Shown here in pieces: positions 7,950 to 14,544 of a DNA stretch of 24,166 bases. The notes under the pieces were generated by a model. The model had not been told where the DNA came from. It did not search any database and saw nothing but the letters and a program-made list of their open reading frames with translations. This stretch comes from SKVL01 sp051747785 (GTDB lineage: Bacteria; Patescibacteriota; Minisyncoccia; Phycocordibacterales; CSBR16-193), in contig JBNJGN010000010.1 in the NCBI GenBank assembly GCA_051747785.1, positions 1 through 24,166 of the forward strand, written 5' to 3'. The position numbers and the translations under genes were made by a program. The stretch's first letter is position 1. Each line of letters opens with the position of its first letter.

Positions 7950-8306
7950 TTATTTTATGGAGACGATCCTTACCTTGGCGTGGGGTTGCTTGTGGCCTTT
8001 GTTCTTGAAGTGTCTACTTTTGGCTCTGTAGCGCATTACGGCTATCTTTTTGTTTCTGCCTTCTTCAACGAATTCAGCATTTACTTGTGCTTTTTCTATA
8101 TAGGGTTCACCTATATTGGCTTTTTCTCCATCGTCTGTCATAAGAACAGAATCAAAAACAACTTTATCTCCCGTTTTGTATTCACCGGGTAACTTTTCTA
8201 TAGTAATAACGTCACCTTCCGATACTTTATACTGCTTTCCGCCGGTTTCTATAACAGCAAAAGCGTTATTTTTTTCTTTTGTTTCTTTTTCTTCTACTTT
8301 GGCCAT
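7950..8306 (-). CDS. rplU: 50S ribosomal protein bL21
   Basis: The 118-residue protein carries AFAVIETGGKQYKVSEGDVITIEKL, the bL21 N-terminal signature, after a charged extension of about 14 residues (MAKVEEKETKEKNN) that ordinary bL21 lacks. The C-terminus, YRAKSRHFKNKGHKQPHAKVRI, matches the rRNA-binding loop region. It is a primary 23S rRNA binder. It is not paired with rpmA as in most bacteria. It lies 68 bases downstream of rmuC on the same strand; the gap is T-rich (read on the plus strand) without a clear hairpin. Confidence 0.94.
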   Translation of the reverse strand: MAKVEEKETKEKNNAFAVIETGGKQYKVSEGDVITIEKLPGEYKTGDKVVFDSVLMTDDGEKANIGEPYIEKAQVNAEFVEEGRNKKIAVMRYRAKSRHFKNKGHKQPHAKVRIVSIK

Positions 8307-8374
8307 AATTTTTTAATTACAGTGGAACATTGTATATTAAAAGTCGTTTTTTTGCAATCTTTTTTTGTTTTTTG

Positions 8375-9478
8375 CTACCCCTCCTTCTCTTCTGTGGAAA
8401 GTGGTTCATCTAGCTGCTCTTTTTCAGTTTCAATAGATTCCCCTATGACATTCTCAATGTCCTTGCCGATTTTATTTAGTTCCTTATCGGCGCTATTGTA
8501 ATGGTTTACGGTGGTCTTTAGCGAAGAACCCAGTTTTCTGAAAAAGTTATCATACTGCTTAAAATGCCTGGAGAGCTTATTAACATTCTTCTGTATACTC
8601 TCTGCATTCTTTTCTATTTTAAAAGCTCTGAAGCCGTATATAACCGACTGCAAGTAGGCATAAAATGTTGTAGGTGAGACTATGATAACCTTTTTATCAT
8701 TGATGGCGTAATTAACCATGTTCCTGGAGTTGGGCTTGACCCCTCCGACCTGTTTTACCAAAAGATCGTAGTATATTCCTTCTGCGGGAATGTACATAAA
8801 AGCAAAAGGCAATGTCCCCTCTTTCGGTTTTATATACTTGGCAGTTTCGTCTATTCTCTTTTTTAAGTCGTCTCTGAATTTCTTTTCCAAAGAAGCTCTC
8901 CTTTCATCGTCTTCTTCATTATTAAGTTCTGTGTATGTATCAAGAGAGAATTTGGCGTCTATGGGGATGATCCCTTCTGGGGTATGCAATACGGCATCCA
9001 CGCGTTCTCCGTTAGAAAAGCGGTACTCCATTTCATAAACCTCGGGAGGAAGAATGTTGGACAAGATAAGTTTTAAACTGGCTTCGCCAAAATTGCCTCT
9101 TTCTTTTTGGCTTTTAAGTGTTTTTTGAAGATCTTGGAGCTGTTCGGCTATGGAGAATATCTGATTGCTCCGCTCTTTTACCTCGCTCTGGCCCTTGGCT
9201 ACATCTTTTAGCTGCTCGTTTACTTGCTTATTTATATCCTGTATCAACCTTTGGGAGTCTTGGAACTGATTCTGTACACTTCGGTGGGTTTCGGACATTT
9301 TAGTGTCCATGGTTTTGTTTAGATCGTTCATCTGTTGAAAAATGAGATCCAGGTTTTGCGAGCTAGAAGAACTGTCCTTCCCCCTGCTTTTTATAAGCAG
9401 ATAGAACATAAAGACATTCATCAGTATTAATAAACCGATGGATACCGATAGGATGGTCATAGACAGATTTCCTTCCAC
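8375..9478 (-). CDS. rmuC: RmuC-family DNA recombination protein
   Basis: This 367-residue protein has one N-terminal membrane helix (about 8-29), a long coiled coil with many Gln and Lys (about 42-125), and the RmuC nuclease-like domain. GNFGEASLKLIL leads into FSNGERVDAVLHTPEGIIPIDAKFSLDTY, which contains the PD-(D/E)XK-like residues D161, D174 and K176. The YIPAEGIYYDLL and SPTTFYAYLQSV stretches are family hallmarks. RmuC limits DNA inversions at short repeats in E. coli. The start chosen is GTG at 9478 because a TATACT box ends 7 bases before it. An ATG at 9460, preceded by GGAAGGAAA, is the alternative. Confidence 0.9.
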   Translation of the reverse strand: MEGNLSMTILSVSIGLLILMNVFMFYLLIKSRGKDSSSSSQNLDLIFQQMNDLNKTMDTKMSETHRSVQNQFQDSQRLIQDINKQVNEQLKDVAKGQSEVKERSNQIFSIAEQLQDLQKTLKSQKERGNFGEASLKLILSNILPPEVYEMEYRFSNGERVDAVLHTPEGIIPIDAKFSLDTYTELNNEEDDERRASLEKKFRDDLKKRIDETAKYIKPKEGTLPFAFMYIPAEGIYYDLLVKQVGGVKPNSRNMVNYAINDKKVIIVSPTTFYAYLQSVIYGFRAFKIEKNAESIQKNVNKLSRHFKQYDNFFRKLGSSLKTTVNHYNSADKELNKIGKDIENVIGESIETEKEQLDEPLSTEEKEG

Positions 9479-9485
9479 AAAAGCC

Positions 9486-9491
9486 AGTATA
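9486..9491 (-). promoter_or_regulatory. -10 box of rmuC
   Basis: TATACT on the minus strand, 7 bases before the GTG start at 9478. The spacing places transcription start at the codon itself. Confidence 0.45.
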
Positions 9492-9557
9492 ACAAAAGAA
9501 ACCCCTTACGCGCCAGCTTAGTAGATACGGTCAGTGGCTCTTGTTTATGGGCCATGT

Positions 9558-9563
9558 TATAAT
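9558..9563 (+). promoter_or_regulatory. -10 box of the GatB/YqeY gene
   Basis: A perfect TATAAT, 8 bases before the ATG at 9572, with no room for a Shine-Dalgarno. Confidence 0.55.
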
Positions 9564-9571
9564 TTTTAATT

Positions 9572-10036
9572 ATGAGTATACATTCAGAGATAAAAGAAGA
9601 GATAAAAGAAGCGGTACGCTTACGTGACAGAGAGAGGGTGACCGCCCTAAAAAGTTTAATAGCGGAATTTACAAATGAGGCCATAAAAAAAGGCAAAGAT
9701 AGAGAAAGCGACATATCTGATGAGGATGCCTTAGAGGTTATCAACCGCCTTGTTAAACAGAGACGTGACTCTATTGAGCAGTTTGAAAAAGGCGGAAGAG
9801 AAGATCTTGCTGAGACCGAAAGATCGGAGCTCTCTGTTTTAGAAAAGTATCTTCCGGAGCAAATGACTGAAAAGGAAGTGAAGGAATATATAGAGAAGAA
9901 GATGAAGGAAATGAAAATATCAGACAGAGGTCAGATGGGTCCGCTTTTGGGCGCGGTTATGAAAGAGCTTAAGGGATATGCTGATGGGCGAGTGGTAAAA
10001 AGAGTTACTGAAGAACTTCTTCCTGAAGAGAAATAG
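9572..10036 (+). CDS. GatB/YqeY domain protein
   Basis: The 154-residue protein is all helical and matches the YqeY family: SIHSEIKEEIKEAVRLRDRERVTALKSLIAEF at the N-terminus, then DEDALEVINRLVKQRRDSIEQFEKGGREDLAETERSEL..LEKYLPEQMTEKEV (shown in part). The fold equals the C-terminal tail domain of GatB, the tRNA-dependent amidotransferase subunit, which contacts tRNA. As a stand-alone protein its role is not settled. Length is typical. It is convergent with the glycosylase gene, with only 3 bases between the two stop codons. Confidence 0.9.
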   Translation: MSIHSEIKEEIKEAVRLRDRERVTALKSLIAEFTNEAIKKGKDRESDISDEDALEVINRLVKQRRDSIEQFEKGGREDLAETERSELSVLEKYLPEQMTEKEVKEYIEKKMKEMKISDRGQMGPLLGAVMKELKGYADGRVVKRVTEELLPEEK

Positions 10037-10039
10037 TCT

Positions 10040-10561
10040 TTATTCCTTTGGTTCCCAGATAAATCGGTACGGTGCTTTTGCCCATTCTCCGGCGTACTCA
10101 ACGCCTACCCTTTCGGTTCTTTTAATATCTCTTTCCGATATTCTCACGCCCTCTTCCAGCCATAATCCGTTTTCTTTTAAAGCCTCTTTTCCGTTAAAAC
10201 TTCTGTCTATGGATAGACTCTTGGTTAAGCGTCCCGGACCTTTTATCTCCTCTATTCCCCTTATTAGGACTGCCGAAGGATAGCCTTCTTCTCCGGTTAC
10301 GATGTTGAGCATATTGTGCATTCCGTAAACCAGATATACATACCATACTCCCGCGGGTCCGAACATAACCGAGTTCCGTTTGGTTATTCCACGACTGGCA
10401 TGGCAGGCGAGGTCTTCCTTTCCGTCGTAGGCTTCCACTTCCGTAATGGCGTATCTTATCCTGATATTTTTCTCTTCTTTCACAAGAAATTTACCGAGAA
10501 TTTCAGGGGCTATTTTCAGGACGTTTTTATTGAAAAATACTTTTGGTAGTATGGTCCCCAT
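10040..10561 (-). CDS. Methylpurine (3-methyladenine) DNA glycosylase, AAG family
   Basis: This 173-residue protein belongs to the AAG/MPG fold, not the helix-hairpin-helix AlkA group. The active-site segment ITEVEAYDGKEDLACHASRG contains the glutamate that activates the attacking water. FGPAGVWYVYLVYGMHNMLNIV is the base-flipping pocket, and GPGRLTKSL matches the conserved RLxxALGI-type stretch. It removes alkylated or deaminated purines as the first step of base excision repair. The protein is a little short compared with about 190-200 residues for many bacterial relatives. A TATAAC box 5 bases before the ATG supports the start. Confidence 0.92.
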   Translation of the reverse strand: MGTILPKVFFNKNVLKIAPEILGKFLVKEEKNIRIRYAITEVEAYDGKEDLACHASRGITKRNSVMFGPAGVWYVYLVYGMHNMLNIVTGEEGYPSAVLIRGIEEIKGPGRLTKSLSIDRSFNGKEALKENGLWLEEGVRISERDIKRTERVGVEYAGEWAKAPYRFIWEPKE

Positions 10562-10566
10562 TAAAG

Positions 10567-10572
10567 GTTATA
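10567..10572 (-). promoter_or_regulatory. -10 box of the glycosylase gene
   Basis: TATAAC on the minus strand, 5 bases before the ATG at 10561. It is back to back with the carboxypeptidase promoter at 10614-10619. Confidence 0.45.
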
Positions 10573-10613
10573 TTAACATTTATTTTTTTATGCTTGAAAA
10601 AGGAATTTAATGG

Positions 10614-10619
10614 TATAAT
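10614..10619 (+). promoter_or_regulatory. -10 box of the D,D-carboxypeptidase gene
   Basis: A perfect TATAAT, 8 bases before the ATG at 10628. A TTGAAA at 10594-10599 could be the -35, but the spacer is only 14 bases. Confidence 0.55.
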
Positions 10620-10627
10620 ACTTTTAT

Positions 10628-11599
10628 ATGAAAAAAACGGAAACTTTTTTAACTACTATATTAATACTTGTTGTGACATTATCCTTCGGGATAAGCCTGA
10701 AAATGGCGGAAGCGGAAGATCTGACTGTAGATGGTGAGGACATATCTTTGCCTGAGGATGTGGATGATGATGATATTTTACCGGAAAAGAAAAAGGCTCT
10801 GGAGGAGATACATGAGCTTATACAAAGAAAGATATATCTTAAATGGAGGCTTGAAGGGGTTGAGCTTGAGGATGAGATAAGTGCTAAGAGTTTTCTGGTT
10901 TCTGACTTATCAGAAGATGAGCGTGTCCTTATTAAGAGGGATGAAGAGATAAGCCGCCCCATAGCTTCCGTTACCAAGCTTATGAGCGCCGTAATAGCTG
11001 CAGAGAACATTGATGAGAATGAAAAGATATCACTGAAATCTTCCATGCTTAATACCTATGGGTATAGCCCTTCTCTTTTTCCGGGAGCCGAGGTTCGCGC
11101 CAAAGATCTTATGAAAGCGGCCCTGATACAATCAACTAATGATGCCGCAGAGTCCCTAACCTATTTTATGGATAAAGGAGTGTTTGTCGGGCTTATGAAC
11201 ATAAAAGCTCATCAGATAGGAATGAAAGACTCTTTCTTCTATGATTCTCACGGTTTAAGTCCTGAGAATAAGGCTACGGCATCGGACATTGTTAGGCTAT
11301 TGAATTACATAGACGAAGAACATCCGGAAATATTTGAGATAACTTGCGAGGAAGATTTTCAATTACCCAACCCATATGGTCGCTCTTTGACTTTCAAAAA
11401 TTTGAACATCTTTCCCGATATACCCGGATTTATAGGTGGAAAAACGGGATATTTACCCGAAGCCAAGCAGACCTACGCCACCCTTTTTGAGTTGAATGGA
11501 CGAACCTATGCCGCTGTAATTTTAAGGTCTGATAACAGGAAAGAAGATGTTGACACCATCTTTCGCTGGTTGGAGGAAAACCCTGAGTTTAAAGACTAG
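10628..11599 (+). CDS. D-alanyl-D-alanine carboxypeptidase, S11 family
   Basis: This 323-residue penicillin-binding-type enzyme trims the terminal D-Ala of peptidoglycan stem peptides outside the membrane. The three active-site motifs are present: SxxK as SVTK (S114, K117), SxN as STN (S169, N171), and KTG (K272-G274). An N-terminal hydrophobic segment (about 7-24) is a signal or anchor, with MAEAED near the possible cleavage point. Between it and the catalytic domain lies a very acidic stretch (about 30-58). The family's C-terminal membrane-binding domain is absent, as the protein ends soon after the catalytic fold. A strong terminator follows at 11651-11679. Confidence 0.93.
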   Translation: MKKTETFLTTILILVVTLSFGISLKMAEAEDLTVDGEDISLPEDVDDDDILPEKKKALEEIHELIQRKIYLKWRLEGVELEDEISAKSFLVSDLSEDERVLIKRDEEISRPIASVTKLMSAVIAAENIDENEKISLKSSMLNTYGYSPSLFPGAEVRAKDLMKAALIQSTNDAAESLTYFMDKGVFVGLMNIKAHQIGMKDSFFYDSHGLSPENKATASDIVRLLNYIDEEHPEIFEITCEEDFQLPNPYGRSLTFKNLNIFPDIPGFIGGKTGYLPEAKQTYATLFELNGRTYAAVILRSDNRKEDVDTIFRWLEENPEFKD

Positions 11600-11650
11600 G
11601 ATATTTTATGGGATTCTTATTTACTGATCTGAAGCGATGAATTCTAATAA

Positions 11651-11679
11651 AAAAACTCCGGTTGTTAACCGGAGTTTTT
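11651..11679. terminator. Bidirectional intrinsic terminator
   Basis: A perfect 13-bp stem (AAAAACTCCGGTT at 11651-11663, AACCGGAGTTTTT at 11667-11679) with a 3-base loop lies between the convergent carboxypeptidase and the DUF3221-like gene. Confidence 0.9.
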
Positions 11680-11696
11680 ATTTTTAAGCTTACACT

Positions 11697-12575
11697 TTAT
11701 AATTTCTTCCCGCTTCCCGTATCAAGTATAAAGATATTCGGTTCAACTTCTTCCCAGTCGTCAACTTCTATCATGTCCCCTTCTACGTATACGTCAATGG
11801 ATGTGTAAGTGTTTAGAGAACGGGAACGATCGCCGTAAGATTGCTTAAGATCGGACCAATTGTCTTCATCAAGTGGGAAGTTATCAACGGTGTCTACTAT
11901 GCTGAAGTCCTTCGCTTCTCCTTCTTCGCAGGTGAACTCTATTATGGCGGTCATCACGCTGTGTCCGTCTTCAAAGGCGGTCATTATAGTGTCATTGCCT
12001 ATGAACTGTACGTGATATGGGCTGTGCCATGAGGTTGCCCCCATGCTTGGCCTTTCAGGTATATCGCTTTCAACTTCTGCCCAGCTATTTTCCAGGCTAT
12101 TTATAACATTCATTCTGGAAGCGTGATCGCCATCGCAGGATAATGTCTCTGGTTCTTCCGGCTCTTCTGGCTGGAAGGTCCCTCCTGTGATCTCAATTTT
12201 TGTTGCCTCGGCTTGAGAGGGGAAGCTCTCCATTGCCACTCCTGTTGACCAAACTTCAACCTCGTCGTGAAGCTGTATGTCTTCTGGGCTTATCTCTTCA
12301 CCTGAGGGTGATAGTACTTTGGTGTCTTCGGTAATTTGGTAAGTTATGGCGTTTCCTTCCAATCTTTCTGTGTCTCCGTCATAGGGCTCGGGGCCACTTA
12401 AGTCTTCGGCTACCAGTATAGAGTCTTGTGTTATCTCAAATACGAAACCTTTTATGTCGGATAAACTATCAGTGCCCTCGTCTCCTTCATCGCCACCTCT
12501 TAAAAATACAAAAGCTGTGGTAATGGCTAAAATGAGAACTACAGCTCCGATTATAATAATGAGTGTTTTTTTCAT
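11697..12575 (-). CDS. Membrane-anchored DUF3221-like protein with unknown C-terminal domain
   Basis: The 292-residue protein starts with a Lys-rich tip and a membrane helix (about 4-25), followed by an acidic linker. Residues about 42-132 resemble DUF3221, a small beta-barrel of Bacillus YobA type: KGFVFEITQDSILVAE at the start and LHDEVEVWSTGVAMESFPSQ at the end. A PEEPEEPE linker leads to a second domain (about 145-285) that I do not recognise; it holds one Cys near its start (SCDGDHASRM) and another in EFTCEEGE, which could form a disulphide. It is probably extracytoplasmic. A TATAAT box 9 bases before the ATG supports the start. The role is unknown. Confidence 0.6.
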   Translation of the reverse strand: MKKTLIIIIGAVVLILAITTAFVFLRGGDEGDEGTDSLSDIKGFVFEITQDSILVAEDLSGPEPYDGDTERLEGNAITYQITEDTKVLSPSGEEISPEDIQLHDEVEVWSTGVAMESFPSQAEATKIEITGGTFQPEEPEEPETLSCDGDHASRMNVINSLENSWAEVESDIPERPSMGATSWHSPYHVQFIGNDTIMTAFEDGHSVMTAIIEFTCEEGEAKDFSIVDTVDNFPLDEDNWSDLKQSYGDRSRSLNTYTSIDVYVEGDMIEVDDWEEVEPNIFILDTGSGKKL

Positions 12576-12584
12576 AAACTCTTA

Positions 12585-12590
12585 ATTATA
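12585..12590 (-). promoter_or_regulatory. -10 box of the DUF3221-like gene
   Basis: TATAAT on the minus strand, 9 bases before the ATG at 12575. A second TATAAT lies further upstream on the same strand at about 12611-12616. Confidence 0.5.
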
Positions 12591-12652
12591 AATATTAATA
12601 GTAATAACTAATTATAACACGTTCATTAGCCTACGGCATCCTGACTTTCTTG

Positions 12653-12674
12653 AATCCCAGTCTGAGCTGCACCA
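12653..12674 (+). repeat. Left terminal inverted repeat of the IS, with flanking AATC
   Basis: AATC direct repeat followed by the 18-bp left repeat. The partner is 13719-13740. Confidence 0.8.
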
Positions 12675-13736
12675 CCTAACAACATAAACGCCCGTGGGGT
12701 AAAATAGTCGGTAAGAAGATTAACAGACTAACCCACGAGCGAATATGTACACATATTTTACCAAAGAATCCCGTATAGCGTTAGCAGCACTAAGGCGAGC
12801 GGGACACAGTTCTCTAAACTGCGCTGAAGAACTGGGAATGGACAAGTCTTCAGTAAATCGTGAACTGAAAAGACACAGCTGTCCGGACGGAGTCTATCGG
12901 GGAGCTAAAGCTCACAAACAATATCTGGAGAAACGCAAAGAAGCCAAAAGTGCTTCCCGCAAGATCAAGAATGACTCCAAACTGAAGTCCCATATCAGGA
13001 AAAGATTAAAGAAGAAGGATTCTCCGGAACAGATAGCCGGCAGAAATAAACTAAACGGTACCTACCAATATGTCTGTGCCGAGACCATTTACCAATGGAT
13101 CTTTCAGGAAGAGAAACAGTTTACCAAGTATCTGCGCCGTATAGGCCACAAGGGTAAATACCGACGTAAGAGAGGTACTAAAGTGCGAGAAAAAGCCCGA
13201 GATGAAGCCAAAATCAAGAGGATTGATATCAGACCACCGGAAGTGGAAGAACGCAGTCGGATCGGGGATTACGAGGGTGACACCATCTTGGGTAAGGATA
13301 AAAGAAAAAGATTATTGAGCAACGTTGATCGCTTCAGTGGCTACGGTATGCTGGACAGGTTAGACTTGGTTAAAGCAGAGATAGTGAGAAGAAAAACAGC
13401 GGCCAGGTTTAAGTGCATTCCCTCTTCCAAAAAACATACCTACACATACGACAACGGCGTCGAACTCGGAGAGGAAGATGGAGAGCTGGAAAAGATGATC
13501 AAGATGGAAGTATACCGAGCTTACCCTTATCATTCCTGGGAACGAGGTAGTAATGAAAACTACAACGGCTTGGTCAGAGATTTCTTTCCTAAAGGTATCG
13601 ACTTTGGTAACATAACAGATAAGGAAGTTAAGCGTGTCGAGCGTAATTTAAATCACCGACCACGTAAGCGCCTTGGCTATCTTACTCCGCATGAGGTTTA
13701 TGTATTAGGAATGATGCCTGGTGCAACTCAGACTAG
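12657..13736 (+). mobile_element. IS30-family insertion sequence, complete
   Basis: The element is about 1,080 bases long. It is bounded by 18-bp imperfect inverted repeats (CCAGTCTGAGCTGCACCA at 12657-12674; the reverse complement of 13719-13736 is CTAGTCTGAGTTGCACCA; 16 of 18 match). AATC occurs immediately outside both ends (12653-12656 and 13737-13740), consistent with a 4-bp target duplication. The single gene inside is intact, so the copy may be recent and active. If the ends are set as here, the transposase stop codon lies outside the element. The repeat match can also be drawn as 22 bp with more mismatches, so the exact ends carry some doubt. Confidence 0.82.
12693..12737 (+). promoter_or_regulatory. 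Hairpin ahead of the transposase start
   Basis: Two stacked stems, CGTGGG (12693-12698) with CCCACG (12732-12737) and TAGTC (12705-12709) with GACTA (12726-12730), end 7 bases before the transposase ATG. Such structures in IS elements usually block translation of mRNA read in from outside; that role here is inferred. Confidence 0.5.
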
Positions 13737-13743
13737 AATCTAG
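12745..13743 (+). CDS. IS30-family transposase
   Basis: The 332-residue DDE transposase has an N-terminal helix-turn-helix (LNCAEELGMDKSSVNRELKRH), a basic central region, and an RNase H-like core. The catalytic acids are in GDYEGDTI (first D), YTYDNGVEL (second D), and WERGSNENYNGLVRDFFPKG (E, in the IS30 signature). The tail reads RPRKRLGYLTPHEVY. It cuts and joins the element ends. The frame is uninterrupted. The last residues, ATQTRI, are encoded by the right inverted repeat, and the TAG stop (13741-13743) seems to be supplied by flanking DNA. No Shine-Dalgarno precedes the ATG. Confidence 0.93.
   Translation: MYTYFTKESRIALAALRRAGHSSLNCAEELGMDKSSVNRELKRHSCPDGVYRGAKAHKQYLEKRKEAKSASRKIKNDSKLKSHIRKRLKKKDSPEQIAGRNKLNGTYQYVCAETIYQWIFQEEKQFTKYLRRIGHKGKYRRKRGTKVREKARDEAKIKRIDIRPPEVEERSRIGDYEGDTILGKDKRKRLLSNVDRFSGYGMLDRLDLVKAEIVRRKTAARFKCIPSSKKHTYTYDNGVELGEEDGELEKMIKMEVYRAYPYHSWERGSNENYNGLVRDFFPKGIDFGNITDKEVKRVERNLNHRPRKRLGYLTPHEVYVLGMMPGATQTRI
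13719..13740 (-). repeat. Right terminal inverted repeat of the IS, with flanking AATC
   Basis: This is the inverted partner of 12657-12674 followed by the second AATC. It lies inside the last codons of the transposase gene. Confidence 0.8.
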
Positions 13744-13846
13744 GTTTTACACCTTCTTTTCTATTAGTTCTATGCTGTGTACTCTACGGTGGCCATCTAT
13801 CAATAAAATTTATCAACCATCTCTAAAATTCGCTGCATAAGTTCAC

Positions 13847-13873
13847 TTGACATATAATTTAGTTTGGTATACC
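13847..13873 (+). promoter_or_regulatory. Promoter of the csoR-like gene
   Basis: A consensus TTGACA (13847-13852) is followed after 15 bases by TATACC (13868-13873), which ends 10 bases before the ATG. The -10 is embedded in the operator described next. Confidence 0.6.
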
Positions 13874-13885
13874 CTGTAGGGGTAT
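13869..13885 (+). promoter_or_regulatory. CsoR-type operator overlapping the start codon
   Basis: ATACCC and GGGTAT form a perfect 6-bp inverted repeat around a 5-base centre (TGTAG). This is the pattern of CsoR/RcnR-family operators, where G/C tracts are flanked by AT ends. It covers the -10 box and the first two bases of the ATG, so binding would block both polymerase and the start of the message. Autoregulation is the natural reading. Confidence 0.75.
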
Positions 13886-14129
13886 GCAAAAGCCGGTAAT
13901 AACACGCCTTAACAGAGCCAAGGGTCAGATTGATGGTCTTATTAGACTCATTGAGTCTGAGTCAGACTGTCAAAAAGTAGCGGAACAGTTCTCAGCCGCT
14001 GATGCTGCTCTAAAGCGTGCTGTTGAGGTTTACCTGCGTGACCATTTGGATAGCTGTTTGGGTGAATCTGATCCCAAAACCAAAAAAGAGATGGAGTCCA
14101 TAATGGGTGCGCTTTTTAAAAGGAAGTAA
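13884..14129 (+). CDS. CsoR/RcnR-family metal-sensing repressor
   Basis: This 81-residue all-helical protein matches the family (formerly DUF156): ITRLNRAKGQIDGLIRLIES at the N-terminus and VYLRDHLDSCL at the end of helix 2. The Cu(I)-sensing triad of CsoR, Cys-His-Cys, appears as C29, H54 and C58, so copper or a related thiophilic ligand is the likely signal. Persulfide-sensing members share the two cysteines but lack the His, so the His favours a metal. No copper ATPase or CopZ gene is next to it; the following genes are redox enzymes. trx starts 28 bases downstream with its own -10 box. Confidence 0.88.
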   Translation: MQKPVITRLNRAKGQIDGLIRLIESESDCQKVAEQFSAADAALKRAVEVYLRDHLDSCLGESDPKTKKEMESIMGALFKRK

Positions 14130-14141
14130 TAATTAAAAGGT

Positions 14142-14147
14142 TATAAT
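14142..14147 (+). promoter_or_regulatory. -10 box of the thioredoxin gene
   Basis: A perfect TATAAT, 10 bases before the trx ATG at 14158, in the gap after the csoR-like gene. Confidence 0.5.
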
Positions 14148-14157
14148 AAAAAGTATT

Positions 14158-14490
14158 ATGTCAAAAGCAATAGAACTCACAAAAGATACATTTAACAGCG
14201 AAGTAATGGAGGCAGATATGCCCGTTCTGGTTGATTTTTGGGCTCCTTGGTGCCAGCCGTGTCTGATGATGGCTCCTATACTGGATGAACTGGCGGAAGA
14301 TATCGGAGATAAAGTAAAAATAACGAAGCTAAACGTAAACGAAGAACAGAACCAAGCACTGGCTTCGCAGTATGGCGTACAGAGTATTCCTAATATGAAA
14401 CTGTTCAAAAATGGAGAGGTTATTGGGGATTATGTTGGCTTAAGGCCCAAAGAGGCATTTAAACAGGAGATAGAAGAGGCTATATCGTAG
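14158..14490 (+). CDS. trxA: Thioredoxin with a WCQPC active site
   Basis: The 110-residue single-domain thioredoxin reduces protein disulphides in the cytosol. The active site VDFWAPWCQPCLMMAPIL has C32 and C35 but Gln in place of the usual Gly at position 33. The cis-proline loop is SIPNMKLF (P78), and the C-terminal GxR...F..EI helix is present. The change at position 33 should alter the redox potential or partner choice. It lies between the csoR-like repressor and gdhA-trxB, so it is probably the partner of the reductase at 15798. A hairpin over the stop codon may end the transcript. Confidence 0.93.
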   Translation: MSKAIELTKDTFNSEVMEADMPVLVDFWAPWCQPCLMMAPILDELAEDIGDKVKITKLNVNEEQNQALASQYGVQSIPNMKLFKNGEVIGDYVGLRPKEAFKQEIEEAIS

Positions 14491-14498
14491 CCTCTTCT
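14472..14498 (+). terminator. Terminator overlapping the end of the thioredoxin gene
   Basis: An 11-bp stem (AGAAGAGGCTA at 14472-14482, TAGCCTCTTCT at 14488-14498) with a 5-base loop includes the stop codon TAG. A pyrimidine-rich tract with a run of five T follows, so termination or attenuation before gdhA is likely. Confidence 0.65.
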
Positions 14499-14544
14499 CC
14501 CCTCTTTTTCCTTTTCTTTTAATATTTAGCTAGATATTTGTATT

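Noticed and set aside
10624..11046. A 140-codon Ser-rich open frame on the minus strand
   Set aside because: It is the antisense shadow of the D,D-carboxypeptidase gene, whose motifs are complete; the shadow protein has no domain and a low-complexity composition.
13744..13846. Remnant of a gene disrupted by the IS
   Set aside because: No reading frame or family-like peptide continues across the two flanks; the IS appears to sit in an intergenic region.
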